From positions 48,893-112,892 of the forward strand of contig CAMDCO010000002.1 of NCBI GenBank assembly GCA_945890495.1: 64,000 nt of DNA, written 5' to 3'. The position numbers were made by a program, and so were the translations under genes. The DNA is from Bordetella parapertussis (GTDB taxonomy: Bacteria > Pseudomonadota > Gammaproteobacteria > Burkholderiales > Thiobacillaceae). Positions 17,426 through 27,539 of this stretch are shown piece by piece. Position 1 is the stretch's first letter. Each line of letters begins with the position of its first letter. The notes under the pieces were generated by a model. It saw only the letters and a program-made list of their open reading frames with translations, ran no database searches and had not been told where the DNA came from.

Positions 17426-18865
17426 ATGTTGCGCCCACTAAAAATTCTATTCGTCACCTCTGAGGTCCGGCCCTTGATTAAAACGGGCGGCTTGGCGGAT
17501 GTTTCCTCATCGTTGCCAGCGGCCCTGCGAGACTTGGGACTCGATTGCCGCATTTTGGTTCCCGGCTATCCCGCCGTACTAGAACAGTGTGGAACGCTGA
17601 CGCTGGTCGCCACACTACCCGCAACGCTCCTCGGCCCGGCCCGCTTGCTGGCCGGGCACATGCCAGATACCCGCACCCCGATTTATGTCCTTGATGCGCC
17701 CCAGGCCTACCAGCGTCCGGGCGGTCCTTATCTTGACACGAACGGAGTGGATCATGCCGACAACGCCGAGCGTTTTGCGCTGCTCTCCCAAGTCGCCGCA
17801 CAGTTGTGCGAACCCCACAACGCGCTCGATTGGCAACCGGATTGTCTGCATGTCAATGACTGGCAGACCGGACTGGCCCCGGCCTACCTGCACTTTGCTG
17901 GCCGCCCCGTCCCCAGTCTGATCACCATCCACAATCTGGCCTTTCAAGGGGTGTATGAGGCCTCACTCCTATCCACCCTTGGCCTTCCATCCGAGAGTTT
18001 TGCCGTCCACGGACTCGAATACTATGGCGGCCTCTCCTTTCTCAAGGCCGGGCTGTTTTACAGCGATTGGATCACCACGGTCAGCCCCCGCTATGCCATG
18101 GAAATCCAGGACGAACCGCTGGGCATGGGCATGCAAGGCCTGCTAGGACAGCGCAGCCACCGCCTCACCGGCATCCTCAACGGGATCGACACGGCCGACT
18201 GGAACCCCAGCAGCGACCTCCACCTCGCGCACAGCTTCACCTACCGCGCAATGGCCGGGAAACGCCGTTGCAAAGCGGCCCTGCAAGCCGAACTGAGTCT
18301 GGCTCAATCCGCCGAGGTCCCCCTATTCGGAGTCGTCTCGCGGCTCACCCATCAAAAAGGTCTGGACTGGATCCTGCAGATTGCCCAAGGCCTTCTGGCC
18401 CAAGGCGGGCAACTGGCCATCCTCGGCACAGGAGAGCCGCTACTCGAAGCCGGGTTCAGGCAGCTGGCCCTCCAGCATCCGACACAAGTGGCCGCCTTCA
18501 TCGGCTATGACGAAGGCCTCTCGCACCGCATCGAGGCCGGCGCCGACCTCTTCCTGATGCCGTCCCGCTTTGAGCCTTGTGGCCTCAACCAAATGTACAG
18601 CCAGCGTTACGGTACGCTGCCCGTGGTTCGCGATACCGGTGGACTGGCCGACAGTGTCCGTGACGGCGTGGACGGATTCAGCTTCATGGGCGATACCGCA
18701 CATGCCCTCTGGTTGACCGTGGAACGCGCCTTGGCCGCCTATCACGACCGCCCGCTCTGGCGGCGGCTGCAACAAACGGCCATGCGCAAAGACTCTAGCT
18801 GGGAGAAAAGCGCCCGCGAATACGCCGCGCTTTATGCGCAGCTCATTGCGCAGTCACAACACTGA
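17426..18865 (+). CDS. glgA: Glycogen synthase
   Basis: The 479-residue GT5-family enzyme extends alpha-1,4-glucan using ADP-glucose. The N-terminal KTGGLADV motif binds the sugar nucleotide. The C-terminal domain has SRFEPCGLNQMYSQRYGTLPVVRDTGGLAD in two conserved blocks, and the length is typical. It is convergent with glgP (glycogen phosphorylase), so synthesis and breakdown genes lie tail to tail with a hairpin between them. Glycogen storage is common in sulfur oxidisers that live through changing redox conditions. Confidence 0.96.
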   Translation: MLRPLKILFVTSEVRPLIKTGGLADVSSSLPAALRDLGLDCRILVPGYPAVLEQCGTLTLVATLPATLLGPARLLAGHMPDTRTPIYVLDAPQAYQRPGGPYLDTNGVDHADNAERFALLSQVAAQLCEPHNALDWQPDCLHVNDWQTGLAPAYLHFAGRPVPSLITIHNLAFQGVYEASLLSTLGLPSESFAVHGLEYYGGLSFLKAGLFYSDWITTVSPRYAMEIQDEPLGMGMQGLLGQRSHRLTGILNGIDTADWNPSSDLHLAHSFTYRAMAGKRRCKAALQAELSLAQSAEVPLFGVVSRLTHQKGLDWILQIAQGLLAQGGQLAILGTGEPLLEAGFRQLALQHPTQVAAFIGYDEGLSHRIEAGADLFLMPSRFEPCGLNQMYSQRYGTLPVVRDTGGLADSVRDGVDGFSFMGDTAHALWLTVERALAAYHDRPLWRRLQQTAMRKDSSWEKSAREYAALYAQLIAQSQH

Positions 18866-18871
18866 AGGTCA

Positions 18872-18897
18872 GGGGCCACGCCTCCCGGCGCGGCCCC
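18872..18897. terminator. Hairpin between convergent glgA and glgP
   Basis: GGGGCCACGCC (18872-18882) and GGCGCGGCCCC (18887-18897) form an 11-bp stem with one mismatch and a 4-nt loop. It is placed between the two stop codons. There is no U-tract on either side, so Rho or 3'-end protection may be involved. Confidence 0.55.
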
Positions 18898-18904
18898 GCC
18901 CCGA

Positions 18905-21445
18905 TCAAAGCCAGAGCAACAAGCCCATCTCGAAACGGTGGGTCAGCAGCGAATGAGAGGGGTAGGCACGCATCTGGAATTTCATCCGACCGCACCAGTC
19001 CGGCGCATGCACGACGGCAAAGATCGCCTCATGGCCTTCGCTACCCACATGCGTCAGCGAGATCTCGTGCTGCACCTCGTGCTCGCCAAAACCGCGACTC
19101 TGCAGCAGATCGACGCAGATATCTTCTGGGTTCAATCCACCTAGGCCGACCGCCACACGCACGGTCACCTCATCGCCAAATGTCAGTTGCTGTGGCAGTT
19201 CCGACAAAAGACGGATCGAAACCCCTCCCCAGCCGGCGCGCACCCGCTTCTTCCAGGAAGCCAGTTCGCGGGCCCCCGCATAATCGTTGTCATGCAACCG
19301 GCGTCCCACCGCTGAGGCCGGGACATAAAACTTGTGCACATACTCGGTCACCATGCGCGAGGAACTGAAGGTCGGCAACAGGGTGGCGATGGAACGCTTC
19401 GCCATCCGCACCCAGCCCGGCGAGTAACCCAAATCATTCTTCTGGTAATAGAGGGGGATCACCTTGTCCTGCAGGAGTTCATACAGGGTGCGACTGTCTT
19501 CGCGGTCACGCCGCGCGTCGTCGTACCACTCCGGTGCCGGCTTGATTGCCCAACCGTTAGTCCCGTCAAAACCCTCCTCCCACCAGCCGTCGGTCACGGA
19601 CAGGTTGAGCACCCCATTCATCGCCGCCTTCATGCCCGAGGTGCCGGAGGCCTCCAGCGGGTAGATGGGGTTGTTGAGCCAAACATCGCAACCGGCCACC
19701 AGGCGGCGTGAAAGACTCAGATCGTAGCCTTCCAGCATCAGGATCTTGCCTTCAAACTCCGGCTGGCACGAGAGCTGATGGATACGCTGAATCAATTCTT
19801 GGCCCGGACGATCGGCCGGATGGGCCTTGCCCGCGAACAGGAAGAGCACAGGTCGGTCGGCATCATTGAGCAAGGATCGTAACCAATCAATGTTTTCAAA
19901 CAACAAGGTCGCGCGCTTATAGGTCGCAAAACGGCGGGCGAAGCCGATGACCAACACATTGGGGTTGAGCGGATCGGCCAGTTTCAGGATACGGTCGAGG
20001 TGAGCCTGCGAGCCATGATTGCGCTGATGTTGCTGGGTAAGCACTTGGCTCACATAGTCCAGCAACAGCGCTTTCTGCGTCTGATGCACGGTCCAGAACT
20101 GGTGATCCGGCAAGGCCTCTAAATGTTGCCAATAATCGACATCGGTCACTCGCCGACGCCATTCATAGCCCAAGCGGTTATCGAACAGGTCCTGCCAGTC
20201 TTGGGCCAGGAAGGTCGGCACATGGACCCCGTTGGTGATGTAATCCATCGGCGAATCTTCCGGAGCGATCTGCGGCCACATATCAGACAGGATCTGCGAC
20301 GAAACGCCGCCGTGGATACGCGACACCCCGTTGTGATGGCGCGAACCGTTCAGGGCCAGGCGCGTCATATTGAAATCATGATCACCGCCACCCAGATGCA
20401 TGAAGGCCTCGCGTGCCAGCCCCAGATCGGTGCAGCAATGCGCGAAATAGTCCCAGATCATCGCCTCGGGAAAGTGATCATGTCCAGCCGGTACGGGGGT
20501 ATGCGTGGTAAAGACGGTATTGACGGCAACCGCCTCAATGGCCGCTTCATAGGGAAGGCCCTGCTTGACCAATTGACGCACCCGCTCCAGCACCAGAAAG
20601 GCCGCATGACCTTCGTTGATATGGAAGACGGAGGGCTTGATGCCCAGTTCGGTCAAGGCGCGCATCCCGCCGATACCCAGCACAATCTCTTGCTGAATAC
20701 GGGTGTGTTTGTCACCCCCATACAACTGGTGGGTGATATAGCGATCCGCCTCGGCATTAACCGGCAGATTGGTGTCAAGCAGGTACAGGGTAATGTGTCC
20801 GATCCGTGCCTTCCAGACCTTGGCCTCAACCATGCGGCCGGGGAAATCGATCCGCACATGCACCTCACTACCGTCCGGGCGCAGGGCCGGGCTCACCGGC
20901 AAATCATCGAAATTCGAGTCGCTGTAGGTCGCAACCTGACCGCCGTCGCCGTCGATACGCTGCGAGAAATAACCTTGGCGATACAACAATCCAACCGCTA
21001 CAAACGGCAGACGCAGGTCAGATGCCGTCTTGCAATGGTCACCCGCCAAGATGCCCAAGCCACCGGAATAGATCGGGAAACTCTCGTGGAAACCGAATTC
21101 GGCACAGAAATAGGCGACCAGATCGCCATCCTTGAAATTCAGATCCTCGTTGCGTTCCAGCGACTCGCTCATGTAGGTATCGAACGAGGACAACACCCGG
21201 TTGTAATTGTCGAGAAAGACATAGTCCTTCGCCGCCTCTTCCAACCGGCTCTCATCGATCCGCTTAAGGAAGGCCTTGGGATTGTGGCCTACAGACTCCC
21301 ACAACTTGGGTTGCAGACGCGAGAAAAGGCTGCGCGCCGGGCGTTCCCAGCCGTACCACAGGTTATCGGCGAGTTCCTGCAGGCGTTGCAGACGCGGGGG
21401 AACACGCGGGGTGACCTGACACTCAAAGGCGGTACCTTTATTCAT
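18905..21445 (-). CDS. glgP: Alpha-glucan (glycogen) phosphorylase
   Basis: The product is about 846 residues, starting MNKGTAFECQVTPRVPPRLQ with AAGGAA placed before the ATG. It is a GT35-family phosphorylase of the longer subfamily that has an N-terminal domain of unknown function. Family blocks include GGLGILAGDHCKTASDL near residue 130 and the pyridoxal-phosphate region with EASGTSGMKAAMNGVLNLS near residue 600. It releases glucose-1-phosphate from glycogen. It is convergent with glgA; the oligoribonuclease gene lies 30 bp upstream on the same strand and may be co-transcribed. Confidence 0.94.
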   Translation of the reverse strand: MNKGTAFECQVTPRVPPRLQRLQELADNLWYGWERPARSLFSRLQPKLWESVGHNPKAFLKRIDESRLEEAAKDYVFLDNYNRVLSSFDTYMSESLERNEDLNFKDGDLVAYFCAEFGFHESFPIYSGGLGILAGDHCKTASDLRLPFVAVGLLYRQGYFSQRIDGDGGQVATYSDSNFDDLPVSPALRPDGSEVHVRIDFPGRMVEAKVWKARIGHITLYLLDTNLPVNAEADRYITHQLYGGDKHTRIQQEIVLGIGGMRALTELGIKPSVFHINEGHAAFLVLERVRQLVKQGLPYEAAIEAVAVNTVFTTHTPVPAGHDHFPEAMIWDYFAHCCTDLGLAREAFMHLGGGDHDFNMTRLALNGSRHHNGVSRIHGGVSSQILSDMWPQIAPEDSPMDYITNGVHVPTFLAQDWQDLFDNRLGYEWRRRVTDVDYWQHLEALPDHQFWTVHQTQKALLLDYVSQVLTQQHQRNHGSQAHLDRILKLADPLNPNVLVIGFARRFATYKRATLLFENIDWLRSLLNDADRPVLFLFAGKAHPADRPGQELIQRIHQLSCQPEFEGKILMLEGYDLSLSRRLVAGCDVWLNNPIYPLEASGTSGMKAAMNGVLNLSVTDGWWEEGFDGTNGWAIKPAPEWYDDARRDREDSRTLYELLQDKVIPLYYQKNDLGYSPGWVRMAKRSIATLLPTFSSSRMVTEYVHKFYVPASAVGRRLHDNDYAGARELASWKKRVRAGWGGVSIRLLSELPQQLTFGDEVTVRVAVGLGGLNPEDICVDLLQSRGFGEHEVQHEISLTHVGSEGHEAIFAVVHAPDWCGRMKFQMRAYPSHSLLTHRFEMGLLLWL

Positions 21446-21475
21446 GGGAATTCCTTGCAAATAGAAGATAAAAGA

Positions 21476-22027
21476 TTAGTCCGCCAGCCGTATGAACGAC
21501 TCGCGATAGTGTTTAAGTTCGTCGATCGACTCATAGATGTCGGCCAACGCGGTGTGCTTGTTTTCCTTCTCGAAGCCCGTCAACACCGTCGGCTTCCAGC
21601 GCTTGGCCAATTCCTTCAGGGTGGAGACATCTAGGTTGCGGTAATGAAACCACGCCTCCAGCGTGGGCATGTAACGGGCCAAGAAACGCCGGTCCTGGCA
21701 AATCGAGTTGCCGCACATGGGTGAACTACGCGCCGGCACATGTTTCTTCATAAACTTCAGCATGGTCTTTTCTGCCGTCGCCTCATCCAGGGTCGAGGCC
21801 TTGACGCGATCGATCAGCCCCGACTTGCCATGCGTACCCTGATTCCATTTATCCATCCCGGCCAGGACCTCGTCCGTCTGGTGGACGGCCAGCACCGGCC
21901 CCTCTTCCACGAGGTTAAGATCCTTGTCGGTCACCACCAAGGCAATCTCGATAATACGGTCTGAATCCGGCTTGAGGCCGGTCATTTCCATATCGATCCA
22001 AACCAGATGGGTATTGTCTTTGGGCAT
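21476..22027 (-). CDS. orn: Oligoribonuclease
   Basis: The 183-residue DEDD-family 3'-5' exonuclease shows [10 protein letters not shown] (first acidic pair), then [11 protein letters not shown] and a DI(Y) motif near the C-terminus. It degrades 2-5-nt RNAs and pGpG to mononucleotides. The ATG at 22027 matches the usual N-terminus ([17 protein letters not shown]). It is divergent from the M48 protease gene, and a GTPase rsgA lies a few genes away, as often seen near orn. Confidence 0.96.
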   Translation of the reverse strand: MPKDNTHLVWIDMEMTGLKPDSDRIIEIALVVTDKDLNLVEEGPVLAVHQTDEVLAGMDKWNQGTHGKSGLIDRVKASTLDEATAEKTMLKFMKKHVPARSSPMCGNSICQDRRFLARYMPTLEAWFHYRNLDVSTLKELAKRWKPTVLTGFEKENKHTALADIYESIDELKHYRESFIRLAD

Positions 22028-22129
22028 CGCGGGCACAGTCAGAAAGGGGCCCCGATTGTGGCATAATCGGTCGCCCCCCGCCATCGGCGGGCCCCCATTA
22101 CCCCATCGGAACGCCTCCAGAACAGCCCC

Positions 22130-23446
22130 ATGCAAAGCCTGACGGACCCGTCAAACCCCCTCTTCAACGCCCCCTTCACCGCCATCTTTCTGGTCCTTTT
22201 CGGCATTGGCCTGACCCTGCGTTTCTGGCTCGCCACGCGGCAGATTCGCCATGTCACGCGCCACCGCGCGACCCCACCGACGGCCTTTGCCGACACCATT
22301 ACGCCAGAGGCCCACCAGAAGGCGGCCGACTACACCCTGGCCAAAACCCGACTAGCGCGCCTTCAACTCCCCGTCGAGGCGGCCCTTCTGCTCACCCTGA
22401 CGCTGGGGGGCGGATTGCAGTTCCTCCACGCGCTCACCGACCCCCTCCAGCATGTCTGGATGCAGGCCCTGTCGCTCGGAGAACTCTGGCATGGGGCCCT
22501 GCTCCTTGTAAGCCTGGCGGTCGCCTCGGCACTCGTTGATCTGCCCTTTGACCTGTGGCGCCAGTTCGTCATTGATGTCCGTTTCGGCTTTAACCGCCAG
22601 ACCCTGCGCGGTTACCTCCTCGATGTCGTGCGCCAAACGCTGGTAAGTCTGGCCATCGGCCTGCCCCTCATCCTGCTGATCCTCTGGCTAATGGGCATGG
22701 CGGGCGAACGCTGGTGGCTGTGGGCCTGGCTGGCCTGGGCCGGCTTCAACCTCACCCTGCTGAGCCTGTACCCAACCCTGATCGCGCCGCTCTTCAACCG
22801 ATTCACCCCCCTCCCCGAGGGCGAACTGCGCTCCCGCATCGAAGGCCTGCTGACCCGTTGCGGTTTTCACGCCTCAGGCGTCTTTGTCATGGATGGCTCG
22901 CGCCGCAGCAGCCATGGCAATGCGTACTTCACCGGCTTCGGCCGATCGCGCCGCGTCGTGTTCTATGACACCCTGCTAAACCAGATCAACCCTGCTGAGA
23001 CCGAGGCCGTCCTGGCCCATGAACTCGGCCACGCCCACCATCAACACATCAAAAAACGCCTGGCCATGATGTTCGCCCTCAGCTTGGGCCTTCTCTATCT
23101 ACTCGCCCAGCTCAAACAGATACCCGCGTTCTATACCGGCTTTGGCGTTAGCACAGCCACCGATGCCACCGCACTAGCCCTCTTTGTCCTCCTCCTGCCG
23201 GTCCTGTTGTTCCCGTTCTCTCCCGTGTTCTCGGCCGGTTCGCGGCGCCATGAATTTGAGGCCGACCGCTATGCCGCCCGGCACAGCAGCGCCGACCACT
23301 TGATTGCCGCCCTGCTCAAGCTGTATCGTGAGAATGCCTCCACGCTCACGCCGGATCCGCTCTACGCCCTGTTTTACGATTCCCACCCCAAGCCGACGGA
23401 ACGCATCGGCCAATTACAACGACTCACACAACGACTCACCCCTTGA
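22130..23446 (+). CDS. M48 family zinc metalloprotease (Ste24-type)
   Basis: The 438-residue membrane protein has several N-terminal transmembrane helices. The zinc motif HELGH ([14 protein letters not shown]) is near residue 300, and the third ligand lies in FEADRYAA. This is the CAAX-prenyl-protease/Ste24 family, which in bacteria acts in membrane protein quality control. A small c-type cytochrome gene follows after 11 bp. Confidence 0.93.
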   Translation: MQSLTDPSNPLFNAPFTAIFLVLFGIGLTLRFWLATRQIRHVTRHRATPPTAFADTITPEAHQKAADYTLAKTRLARLQLPVEAALLLTLTLGGGLQFLHALTDPLQHVWMQALSLGELWHGALLLVSLAVASALVDLPFDLWRQFVIDVRFGFNRQTLRGYLLDVVRQTLVSLAIGLPLILLILWLMGMAGERWWLWAWLAWAGFNLTLLSLYPTLIAPLFNRFTPLPEGELRSRIEGLLTRCGFHASGVFVMDGSRRSSHGNAYFTGFGRSRRVVFYDTLLNQINPAETEAVLAHELGHAHHQHIKKRLAMMFALSLGLLYLLAQLKQIPAFYTGFGVSTATDATALALFVLLLPVLLFPFSPVFSAGSRRHEFEADRYAARHSSADHLIAALLKLYRENASTLTPDPLYALFYDSHPKPTERIGQLQRLTQRLTP

Positions 23447-23457
23447 GGAGACTTACC

Positions 23458-23757
23458 ATGCGTACCCTGTTCATCGCCACCCTGCTTCTCGCCACCGCCC
23501 CGGTCTTAGCGACGCCATTTGCCTCCGGCAACGCAACGCAAGGCAAGGCAACCCACGCACAAAAATGCGCCGCCTGTCACACCGCCAAAGTGGGGGGCAA
23601 CGCCCTCTACACCCGCGCCAACCGCAAGGTAAAATCCGCCGATCACCTCGGCCAACAAATCGCGGCCTGCAACAGCATGCTGGCCCTCGACCTCTTCCCC
23701 GAAGATGAAGCGAATCTGGGTGCCTATCTCAACGGACAGTTTTACAAATTCAAGTGA
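23458..23757 (+). CDS. Small periplasmic c-type cytochrome
   Basis: The 99-residue protein has a cleavable signal peptide (MRTLFIATLLLATAPVLATP) and one haem motif CAACHT. GAGGAG precedes the ATG. There is no membrane anchor, so it is a soluble monohaem periplasmic electron carrier. It falls between the M48 protease and phhB with short gaps, suggesting one transcript. The redox partner is unknown. Confidence 0.92.
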   Translation: MRTLFIATLLLATAPVLATPFASGNATQGKATHAQKCAACHTAKVGGNALYTRANRKVKSADHLGQQIAACNSMLALDLFPEDEANLGAYLNGQFYKFK

Positions 23758-23764
23758 GGCCATC

Positions 23765-24109
23765 ATGAGTGAAGTGTTTTGCGATCTCGCCAAGGGCAAG
23801 TGCAAGCCCTGTGAAGGCGGCATTCCCCCGCTGACCGCGCTGGAAACCGAGGCCCTGTTAACCAAGCTGGACAAGACCTGGGCGGTGGTCGATGGCCATC
23901 TGCGCCGCGAATTCAAGTTCGACGACCACTATGTCACCATGACCTTCGTCAACGCCGTAGCCTGGGTGTCGCACCAGCAAGGCCACCACCCCGACCTGAC
24001 GGTCGGCTGGAACACCTGCCGAGTGGAATACATCACCCACGCCATCGACGGCCTGTCCGAATCTGACTTCATCTGCGCCGCCAAGATCGACGCCTTGTTC
24101 GCCCTGTAA
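23765..24109 (+). CDS. phhB: 4a-hydroxytetrahydrobiopterin dehydratase
   Basis: The 114-residue protein has the pterin-4a-carbinolamine dehydratase signature around HQQGHHPDLTVGWNTC, with the catalytic His pair. It has an N-terminal Cys-containing extension (CDLAKGKCKPCEGG) seen in many bacterial members. It dehydrates the hydroxypterin formed by aromatic amino acid hydroxylases; in bacteria without these it may serve molybdopterin or other pterin metabolism. Its stop shares a base with the rsgA start (TAATG). Confidence 0.92.
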   Translation: MSEVFCDLAKGKCKPCEGGIPPLTALETEALLTKLDKTWAVVDGHLRREFKFDDHYVTMTFVNAVAWVSHQQGHHPDLTVGWNTCRVEYITHAIDGLSESDFICAAKIDALFAL

Positions 24110-24999
24110 TGCAAGGCCTGATCGTCTCGGCCCACGGCAAACGCTTTAGCGTCGAGACAGACTCCGGAGAAAAATACGCCTGCGTCATTCGCGGCAAAAA
24201 GGGCGGCGTCGCCTGCAACGATGCGGTTGAGTTCACCGTTATCGGCCCGGGCGAAGGCGTCATCGAGCGGATCGCACCACGCCGCAACCTCTTGTACCGC
24301 TCCGACGAGATGCGTAGCAAACTGGTCGCCGCCAATGTCGATCAGGCCGTCATCGTCACCGCCGCTGTCCCCGCACCGCGCCCGGAACTTGTCGATCGCT
24401 GTCTGATCGCCGCGGCCGCTGCCGGCATCCCCGCCATTCTGGTCGTCAACAAGGCCGATCTGCCAGAAACCCCGGCCTACGCCGCCGGCCTGGCGAATTA
24501 CTGCAACATGGGATACTCCTTGCTGACGCTCTCCGCGCAAGGGGATTTGACGACATTACGCGCCGCATTGCACGGCAAAACATCGGTATTTGTGGGCACC
24601 TCCGGCGTGGGCAAAAGCACCCTGCTCAACGCGCTGGTCCCCGATGCCCGCGCCAAGACCGGCGATATTTCCACCGCGCTAGACGCCGGCCGACACACCA
24701 CCACGCATGCCAACAGCCACGCCCTGCCCAGCGGTGAAGATACGCCCCCCCAAGGTGGGCGTCTGATCGACTCACCCGGTATGCAATCCTTCGGCCTCGC
24801 CCATCTCGATGTCGACCACCTGAGCGAATATTTCCCCGACTTCACCCCGCTGATTGGCGGCTGCCGCTTTTACAACTGCCGCCACCTGCAAGAACCCGGC
24901 TGCGCGGTCATTGCCGCCGTGGCAGAGGGCCAGATCGCCAAGCGCCGCTGGCAGTGCTATCGCGACCTGTATGACGCACTTAAATCGGCCACGCCGTAA
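24109..24999 (+). CDS. rsgA: Ribosome biogenesis GTPase RsgA
   Basis: The 296-residue circularly permuted GTPase has an N-terminal OB domain, then NKAD (G4) ahead of GTSGVGKSTLLNAL (G1) and DSPGMQSFG (G3). The C-terminal zinc knuckle is CRFYNCRHLQEPGC. It matures the 30S subunit. It overlaps phhB by one base and is probably translationally coupled to it. Confidence 0.96.
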   Translation: MQGLIVSAHGKRFSVETDSGEKYACVIRGKKGGVACNDAVEFTVIGPGEGVIERIAPRRNLLYRSDEMRSKLVAANVDQAVIVTAAVPAPRPELVDRCLIAAAAAGIPAILVVNKADLPETPAYAAGLANYCNMGYSLLTLSAQGDLTTLRAALHGKTSVFVGTSGVGKSTLLNALVPDARAKTGDISTALDAGRHTTTHANSHALPSGEDTPPQGGRLIDSPGMQSFGLAHLDVDHLSEYFPDFTPLIGGCRFYNCRHLQEPGCAVIAAVAEGQIAKRRWQCYRDLYDALKSATP

Positions 25000-25086
25000 G
25001 ATCCACCCCACTCAGACACACCGACTTAATCTCAATAAATAAGCAATTTCTTATATACTTGCACCCCAACAAGGAGACCACCCGAC

Positions 25087-26049
25087 ATGAGCCCAGAAAC
25101 TTCCCGCCTCAAAAATCTACCCATCTCGTGGTTTGCCGCCGTCATGGGCTTGAGCGGTTTCGCCATTGCCTGGATGCGCGCCGAGCATATCTTCGCGCTC
25201 GACCTGTCCATCAGCCCTTGGCTGACGGGCCTGGCCGCCTTGGTGTTTGTGACGATCTCCGGCCTGTATCTGAGCAAGTTCCTGAAATATCGGGGCGATG
25301 TCCTAGCCGAAATGAAACATCCGGTAAAGCTGGCCTTTGTGCCGACCTTTTCCATCGGCCTCTTGCTGCTGTCCATCGCCTTTTTACCTACGGCAGAGAC
25401 CCTGTCTTTCTGGTTATGGAGCGTGGGGACGGCCCTGCACTTGATCATCACCCTGTTCGTGCTTTCCTCCTGGATCCAGCACAGCAAGTACGAGATCACC
25501 CACCTCAACCCGGCTTGGTTCATTCCGGTGGTCGGCAACATCCTGGTGCCCATCGCCGGTCTACACCACGCCCCGGCTGACATTTCCTGGTTTTTCTTCA
25601 GCCTCGGCGTCTTCTTCTGGCCCGTGCTCACCGCCATCCTGTTCTACCGGCTGATCTTCCACCCCAGCCTGCCCGAGCGCCTCATTCCGACGCTGTTCAT
25701 CTTCATTGCGCCGCCAGCGGTAGGGTTCATCTCGTGGTACAACTTGGTCGGCGAAATCGACGCCTTCGCAAAAGTACTCTATTTCGTCGGGCTATTTTTC
25801 ACCCTGCTGTTGCTGGCTCAGTTCACCTACTTCGCCCGCCTGAAATTTTTCCTGTCCTGGTGGGCCTACTCCTTCCCCATCGCGGCCATCACCATCGCCA
25901 CCCTGGTCATGTTCAAGGAGACCGGTGACGCGTTTTACAGCGGACTAGCCATCGCCCTGCTGGCCCTGCTGAGCGCACTCATTGCCCTGCTGATTGGCCG
26001 CACCGGCCTCGCCATATGGCGGCGCGAGATCTGCGTCGAGGGGCACTAA
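25087..26049 (+). CDS. TDT/SLAC1-family membrane transporter
   Basis: The 320-residue protein has about ten hydrophobic segments and the family motif WFAAVMGLSGFAIAWMRAE at the N-terminus; WFIPVVGNILVPIAG lies mid-protein. This is the tellurite-resistance/dicarboxylate transporter (TehA/SLAC1) family, which includes anion channels and sulfite exporters (Ssu1). Sulfite export is an attractive idea in a sulfur oxidiser but is only an inference. AAGGAG lies 8 bp before the ATG, and an AT-rich promoter-like stretch occurs near 25045-25058. Confidence 0.88.
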   Translation: MSPETSRLKNLPISWFAAVMGLSGFAIAWMRAEHIFALDLSISPWLTGLAALVFVTISGLYLSKFLKYRGDVLAEMKHPVKLAFVPTFSIGLLLLSIAFLPTAETLSFWLWSVGTALHLIITLFVLSSWIQHSKYEITHLNPAWFIPVVGNILVPIAGLHHAPADISWFFFSLGVFFWPVLTAILFYRLIFHPSLPERLIPTLFIFIAPPAVGFISWYNLVGEIDAFAKVLYFVGLFFTLLLLAQFTYFARLKFFLSWWAYSFPIAAITIATLVMFKETGDAFYSGLAIALLALLSALIALLIGRTGLAIWRREICVEGH

Positions 26050-26086
26050 TCCGGCCCACCCGTCCCGGGAAACCGGGTCGGCGTCA

Positions 26087-26410
26087 TCACAGCAGAGTCA
26101 TCGTCATCTCCGCTGTGATGCGATCAATGGCAATATCCATCTCGGTATACGCGGGCCGCTCCATCGGCGCATCGGCGCAGTTGCAGCCCGCAATCGTCTC
26201 GGTAAAAAACACACCCACCCGAGCGTGCAACGACACCGCGTCCGCCTGAACCTCCATCACGCTCACCGTCACTGGCGCGTCGAGCTGCAAGGGCCAGTTG
26301 GCTGCCTTTTGCAGCCCCAAGGCCTCGGGCGAGATCGCTTCCAGTTCAGCCTTGAGCGTAACCGCGAAGGCCTCAACACCCCAAGCCGCCAACGATCTTT
26401 CCAACCTCAT
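26087..26410 (-). CDS. Uncharacterised 107-residue protein downstream of yajL
   Basis: The product starts MRLERSLAAWGVEAFAVTLK and includes a Cys-containing loop CNCADAPMERPAY. It has no signal peptide or membrane segment. Its ATG overlaps the stop of the DJ-1 gene by four bases (ATGA), so translation is coupled. I do not recognise the family. An acidic, mixed alpha/beta composition suggests a small folded cytoplasmic protein. Confidence 0.65.
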   Translation of the reverse strand: MRLERSLAAWGVEAFAVTLKAELEAISPEALGLQKAANWPLQLDAPVTVSVMEVQADAVSLHARVGVFFTETIAGCNCADAPMERPAYTEMDIAIDRITAEMTMTLL

Positions 26411-26958
26411 GTGCGCACCAACCCGGCCTCGACCTGATCGCGCTGCGCCTTACCGCACAAGAGTTCGATCAAGGTCAGCGCAAAATCCATCGCCGTACCC
26501 GGTCCGCGCGAGGTGACGATCTTGCCGTCCACCACCACCGCCTCGGTCGAATGCGTGAAATCAGCAATGGTGAGTTTTTCAACGAAACCGGGATAACTCG
26601 TCGCCGTCTTGCCCACCAATAGCCCGGCCTGCGCCAAGGCCACCGGCGCCGCGCAAATGGCGGCCGTATACGCCCCTGCCGCTGCGTGCCGCTTCAAGAT
26701 CGCCTGCACCCGCAGGTCATCACGCAGATGATGCGCTCCGGGCAAGCCACCGGGCAGCACGATCATGTCGAAATCCTGATCCAGCACCGCATCCAGCGCC
26801 CTATCCGGGACGATCACCACACCCCGGCTGCCTGTGATGGGCCCCGCTTGCAAGCCCGCCGTCACCACGGTCACGCCCGCACGACGCAACAGATCGACGA
26901 CCGTCACCGCCTCAATTTCTTCAAACCCCTCGGCGAGGGGAACCAATACCTTGCTCAT
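26407..26958 (-). CDS. DJ-1/PfpI family protein (YajL-like)
   Basis: The 183-residue protein matches the DJ-1 fold: MSKVLVPLAEGFEEIEA with the conserved Glu, the nucleophile elbow AAICAAP with Cys near residue 105, and an internal FVEKLTIADFTHSTE region. YajL/DJ-1 proteins protect against oxidative and electrophile stress; the proposed deglycase activity is disputed. A second, truncated and slightly diverged copy of its 5' end lies at 30236-30310, on the far side of the mer module, showing that this locus has been rearranged. Confidence 0.92.
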   Translation of the reverse strand: MSKVLVPLAEGFEEIEAVTVVDLLRRAGVTVVTAGLQAGPITGSRGVVIVPDRALDAVLDQDFDMIVLPGGLPGAHHLRDDLRVQAILKRHAAAGAYTAAICAAPVALAQAGLLVGKTATSYPGFVEKLTIADFTHSTEAVVVDGKIVTSRGPGTAMDFALTLIELLCGKAQRDQVEAGLVRT

Positions 26959-27078
26959 TGACGCACTCCTTGTTGGGCGATCGATGCACTCAAAACTGTG
27001 GCCCGTTCACAGCGGGACTTGCACCCGCAGGTGTGCGTCCATGCTGGGATCGTCTCAGAATCATGAAGATAAAGCACA

Positions 27079-27534
27079 TTAATGCGTAGCCAAGCCATGA
27101 GGCTCCCGCGCCAACGCAGCGAGCTTCGTTCCGTCTTGTAGTGACGCAATCAGCGGACAGGAAATATTCCCTTTCCGCGCATGACAGGCGCACACCAGTT
27201 CAGACAGCACGCTTTCCATGCGCGCCAGGTCAGCCATCTTCTCGCGCACATCCTTGAGCTTGTGCTCGGCCAAGCCGCTGGCTTCCTCGCAGTGGGTGCC
27301 GTCATCCAGCCGCAGTAGCTCGGCGATTTCGTCCAGGCTGAAACCCAGCCGCTGGGCCGATTTCACGAAGCGCACCCGCGTTACATCCACCTCGCCATAG
27401 CGGCGAATGCTGCCATAGGGCTTGTCTGGTTCCGGCAGCAGGCCCTTGCGCTGATAGAACCGGATGGTCTCCACATTAACCCCGGCCGCCTTGGCGAAAA
27501 CGCCGATGGTCAGATTCTCAGAATTGTTTTGCAT
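27079..27534 (-). CDS. merR: Mercury-responsive regulator MerR
   Basis: The 151-residue protein has an N-terminal MerR helix-turn-helix ([26 protein letters not shown] in two halves), a dimerisation helix and the three Hg-binding cysteines: one in GTHCEEASG, two in the C-terminal loop [11 protein letters not shown]. It represses and, with Hg(II), activates the divergent merTPFA promoter by untwisting the 19-bp spacer. The gene is divergent from merT with the operator between. Confidence 0.97.
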   Translation of the reverse strand: MQNNSENLTIGVFAKAAGVNVETIRFYQRKGLLPEPDKPYGSIRRYGEVDVTRVRFVKSAQRLGFSLDEIAELLRLDDGTHCEEASGLAEHKLKDVREKMADLARMESVLSELVCACHARKGNISCPLIASLQDGTKLAALAREPHGLATH

Positions 27535-27539
27535 GTCGC

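Noticed and set aside
20123..21634. 503-codon plus-strand open frame opposite glgP
   Set aside because: It is antisense to a well-conserved phosphorylase; composition reflects GC-rich codon shadow.
26955..27078. Small minus-strand frame between merR and the DJ-1 gene
   Set aside because: No ribosome site, no recognisable similarity; probably intergenic DNA left from the rearrangement.
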